NCBI GenBank assembly: GCA_038323965.1
Contig: JBBQHM010000026.1
Location: 1 to 23,704, forward strand
Source of the DNA: JBBQHM01 sp038323965
GTDB taxonomy: Bacteria > Verrucomicrobiota > Verrucomicrobiia > Chthoniobacterales > UBA10450
Direction of reading: 5' to 3'
DNA: 23,704 bases
This document shows positions 21,119 through 23,704 of the stretch, piece by piece. The notes under the pieces were generated by a model. That model did no database searches, was not told where the DNA came from, and saw only the letters and a list, made by a program, of their open reading frames with translations. Every line of letters starts with the position of its first letter. Positions within the stretch are counted from its first letter, which is position 1. Both the position numbers and the translations under genes were made by a program.

Positions 21119-23431
21119 ATGTTCCCTAATCCTTTTCGCAAACCCCGACCTGTGGCGCATTGCTTACTTCTTTGCCTTATTGGTTTTTTATGCGCGCGGG
21201 ACGTCGTCGCCCATCCTCTGGGAAATTTCACCACCAATCATTTTACCCGCATTGAAATCGGGGTCGATCAGGTGCGCGTCCATTTCGTCGTCGATCTGGC
21301 CGAGATTCCAGCATTTCAAGAGATGCAGACGATGGGGATGAAAGCTGGCGATCACGCACCCTCCAGCACCGAGGTTAATTCCTACCTCGAAAAGGTCGCG
21401 TCTCAGTACGAAGAGGGCCTTTCCGTAACCGTGGATGGCCAACGCGTGGAGCTAACTCCAAACGCAAAGAAAATGACTCTACCGTCGGGCGCCGGGGGAT
21501 TGCCTACGCTGCGGGTAGAGACCGATTTTAGCGGCAGGCTGCCCGAACGGCAGAGCGAGAAACGATTGCATTTCGAAGATAAGGTTCACCCCGTTCGCTC
21601 CGGCTGGCGCGAAGTGGTGATCGTTCCCGCGGCGGGCGTGGCCGTGTTTAACACTTCTTCCTTCGGTAATGGCCTCACTGATGAGATCAAAGTCTATCCT
21701 TCGGACATGCTTTCTGCGCCACTCGATGAACGGACGGCTGAAGTAAGTTTTGCTTTTGGAAACAAGCTCCCAGCGGGCGCGATTCCTTTGCGCCTGCGCG
21801 ACGGCCGGCCGGTGCTCCCGAAGGCCCGGGACCGGCTGGCAGAGTTAATTGCCGTTCCCAAGATCACGCTCAATGTCGCCTTGCTCGGCCTGCTCATTGC
21901 CGCCGCGATCGGTGCCGCCCACGCCTTCTCTCCCGGCCACGGCAAAACCATCGTCGGCGCCTATCTCGTGGGATCGCGTGGAACCCCGCGACACGCTCTA
22001 TTTCTTGGACTCACGGTCACAATTACTCATACCGCAGGCGTCATCGCGCTTGGATTGCTCACTTTGTTTGCTTCCCATTACATCGTTCCCGAGCGGCTCT
22101 TTCCCATCCTGAGTTTTTTATCGGGCGCAATCGTCGTTGTTATTGGCCTGAGTCTCTTTGTCCGCCGGCTGCGGGCGGGGGTCGGGTTTTCCGCTGCCCA
22201 TTCTCACGACGAAATAGCTCATGGCCTTCACTCTGGAGATGGCGGAAATAATCATGTTCATTCCCATGGTGGACGGGCGCATTCCCACCTGCCGCCCGGA
22301 ACCGATGGGGGCCCGGTCACCTGGCGCAACCTTCTTGCTCTCGGTATCTCCGGAGGCCTCCTGCCATGTCCTTCCGCGCTGGTCGTTTTACTAGCGGCCA
22401 TCTCGCTCCAGCGCGTCGGTTATGGTCTACTCCTTGTTCTTGCTTTCAGTATAGGCCTGGCTGCGACCTTAACCGCCATCGGTCTCGGCTTTATCTACGC
22501 TGGCCGCTTAATGAAATTTTCGCCCGGCGCGACCGCCCATCCGCTGGTGCGCGCTTTGCCGGTGGTGAGCGCATTCATCATCGCGTGCCTCGGACTGATC
22601 ATCTGTTACGAAGCTCTTCTTGGAGCAGGGTTCCAACTTTTCTCGGCGCCGGCGGCAATGAATTCCAAATCTGATTTTGCTTCCATGGGCGCTCTTGCCA
22701 TTTTGGGTCTCGGACTTCTTTTTGGCGTGAAGCACGCTACGGAGGTGGATCACGTCGTGGCCGTTTCGACCATTGTCAGTGAACATCGCAATCTTTTGCG
22801 CGCTTCGCTCGTGGGCGGGTTATGGGGTATCGGACACACTGCTTCACTCTTGGTCGTGGGCGCGCTGGTCCTTGCTCTGCGTATTGCCATCCCTAACAGC
22901 GTTGCCAACTGGCTGGAATTCGCCGTCGCGCTCATGATTATTGGACTGGGCGGGGCAGCGCTTTTCCGCGCGTTGCGCGGACGTCCCGATGTTCACATTC
23001 ATACCCATCAGCACGACGATGAAATGCATTCGCACATTCATTTTCACGACGAAGTCGCGGCTCACCCCCTTGCCGCGGAGTCTCCGGTGCCAGCCCACTC
23101 TCACGTTCCAATTAAAATAGGGATCAAGCCGCTTCTGGTCGGCGCCATGCACGGACTGGCTGGCTCGGCGGCACTGACGCTGCTCGTCCTCACCCAAATC
23201 AACTCTCCGCTCCTGGGAATGGTTTATCTATTGGTTTTCGGTCTCGGTTCAGTGGTGGGTATGCTGCTAATGTCTGGTCTGATCGGTCTTCCTTTTGCAT
23301 TAAGCGCGCGGAAGTTAACTGGCTTTCATCACATTCTTCAGACGGCGGCCGGCGTGTTGAGTATCGGTTATGGCCTCTGGTACGCGTATCACACCGGGGT
23401 TGCCAGCGGACTCTTGCATTTATCTGCGTGA
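21119..23431 (+). CDS. Exported-domain/NicO/NicO-like double metal transporter fusion
   Basis: This 770-residue protein combines three parts. Residues 1-32 are a signal peptide ending before HPLGNFTTNHFTRIEI, a motif of periplasmic domains attached to NicO transporters (domain to about 245). Residues 250-510 are a first NicO (nickel/cobalt) transporter with HAFSPGHGK (268-276), THTAGVI (304-310) and GGLLPCPSAL (412-421). Residues 521-770 form a second, NiCoT/UreH-like module with HATEVDH (539-545, the HX4DH signature), GIGHTASLL (571-579) and GAMHGLAGSAAL (675-686). His-rich loops lie at about 361-390 and 625-663 (HIHTHQHDDEMHSHIHFHD). Such loops bind Ni, Co, Zn or Cu ions. SD AGAGG (21108-21112) overlaps the TPR stop. 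Import or export cannot be decided by sequence. The tandem fusion is unusual; most family members carry one module. Confidence 0.86.
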   Translation: MFPNPFRKPRPVAHCLLLCLIGFLCARDVVAHPLGNFTTNHFTRIEIGVDQVRVHFVVDLAEIPAFQEMQTMGMKAGDHAPSSTEVNSYLEKVASQYEEGLSVTVDGQRVELTPNAKKMTLPSGAGGLPTLRVETDFSGRLPERQSEKRLHFEDKVHPVRSGWREVVIVPAAGVAVFNTSSFGNGLTDEIKVYPSDMLSAPLDERTAEVSFAFGNKLPAGAIPLRLRDGRPVLPKARDRLAELIAVPKITLNVALLGLLIAAAIGAAHAFSPGHGKTIVGAYLVGSRGTPRHALFLGLTVTITHTAGVIALGLLTLFASHYIVPERLFPILSFLSGAIVVVIGLSLFVRRLRAGVGFSAAHSHDEIAHGLHSGDGGNNHVHSHGGRAHSHLPPGTDGGPVTWRNLLALGISGGLLPCPSALVVLLAAISLQRVGYGLLLVLAFSIGLAATLTAIGLGFIYAGRLMKFSPGATAHPLVRALPVVSAFIIACLGLIICYEALLGAGFQLFSAPAAMNSKSDFASMGALAILGLGLLFGVKHATEVDHVVAVSTIVSEHRNLLRASLVGGLWGIGHTASLLVVGALVLALRIAIPNSVANWLEFAVALMIIGLGGAALFRALRGRPDVHIHTHQHDDEMHSHIHFHDEVAAHPLAAESPVPAHSHVPIKIGIKPLLVGAMHGLAGSAALTLLVLTQINSPLLGMVYLLVFGLGSVVGMLLMSGLIGLPFALSARKLTGFHHILQTAAGVLSIGYGLWYAYHTGVASGLLHLSA

Positions 23432-23489
23432 GCCACCCGCGATTGTTCGCGGCGCTGAGAACAAGGCGGTAAGTTCGGGGAGGAGAGCG

Positions 23490-23704
23490 ACGCGCGGTCC
23501 TTATCCTCCGGGACCCAGAGACGGAGTTTTCCGCAAGGCTGGAACTGCATTCCGTCGTCAACCACTTGAGTTTTTGGTGCATCTCGCTCGCACCTGCGGC
23601 GATATTGCTCACTTCCGCATCGGGCGGCAGCATGTTTTCCTCCTAAATCACCCCGATCAAATCAAAGAGGTTCTGGTCACAGCGCAGGCTAACTTCCTCA
23701 AAGC
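23490..23704 (+). CDS. Cytochrome P450, N-terminal part (3' end outside window)
   Basis: The frame encodes YPPGPRDGVFRKAGT, FRRQPLEFLVHLARTCGDIA, HFRIGRQHVFLLNHPDQIKE, VLVTAQANFLK. This is the Pro-rich hinge, helix A, strand 1-1/1-2 and helix B of a class-II-like bacterial P450 monooxygenase. Heme-binding Cys and the I-helix lie outside the window. No ATG, GTG or TTG exists in this frame within 80 bases before the conserved Pro-rich part. ACG at 23490-23492, four bases behind GGGGAGGAG (23477-23485), stands where the start should be. Either an ACG start, an ATG lost by mutation, or a distant TTG (23400) with a non-family tail is used. It follows the transporter gene by 58 bases but is functionally unrelated on present evidence. 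Confidence 0.72.

Noticed and set aside
23199..23633. 144-codon open frame on the minus strand across the transporter and P450 junction
   Set aside because: Both plus-strand genes have strong family motifs over the same bases.
1..23704. CRISPR array or intact insertion sequence
   Set aside because: No series of spaced direct repeats and no transposase frame or terminal inverted repeats were seen; the only mobile-element gene is the degraded integrase.

Overview
The window looks like chromosomal DNA from a GC-rich soil-type bacterium, most likely a Verrucomicrobiota (Chthoniobacterales-like). This is an inference. It rests on an N-terminal integrase segment of a type I associate with that phylum, a small basic protein ending in a VGRSLAADRR...KGQGDRGD block, a bacterial deoxyhypusine-synthase-like gene, and pervasive Arg/Ala/Glu-rich coding. 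No rRNA gene or other decisive marker is present.

Left part (1-6282), housekeeping and small genes: the 3' end of a ComEC/Rec2 competence gene; trmB on the minus strand, whose start overlaps a divergent exported msrA; an exported DUF1579 protein closed by a strong terminator; a deoxyhypusine-synthase-like gene followed after 8 bases by a nitroreductase broken by a one-base frameshift; a SpoIIAA/STAS-like protein; a small lysine/arginine-rich protein; and a small lipoprotein.

Middle part (6590-14219), a carbohydrate/redox block around a central divergent promoter region (10510-10722). Leftward runs an SDR with a C-terminal membrane anchor, then a 42-residue relic that resembles the N-terminus of a VKOR-like membrane protein, then a GH39 glycosidase translationally coupled (ATGA) to a glycoamylase-family (PF10091/GH144-like) protein. 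Rightward runs a cupin, a GMC flavin oxidoreductase, and a single ORF that fuses a signal-like N-terminus, two VOC (glyoxalase-fold) domains and a complete six-helix aquaporin. The fusion is the most unusual protein of the window.

Decayed island (14243-16460): a 3' fragment of a tmRNA-like gene on the minus strand, a tyrosine integrase with at least three lesions, a tRNA-Gly 3' fragment directly behind it, short repeats, and a heavily degraded type I restriction-modification methylase (hsdM). The two RNA-gene ends face outward on either side of the integrase.

Right part (16603-23704): a GT4 glycosyltransferase; then a probable operon of an exported DUF4331 protein, a membrane-anchored TPR protein and a 770-residue exported-domain/NicO/NicO-like double metal transporter with two His-rich loops. 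A strong terminator or attenuator sits between the first two genes, directly in front of the TPR gene's ribosome binding site. The window ends in the N-terminus of a cytochrome P450 that has no ordinary start codon near its conserved beginning.
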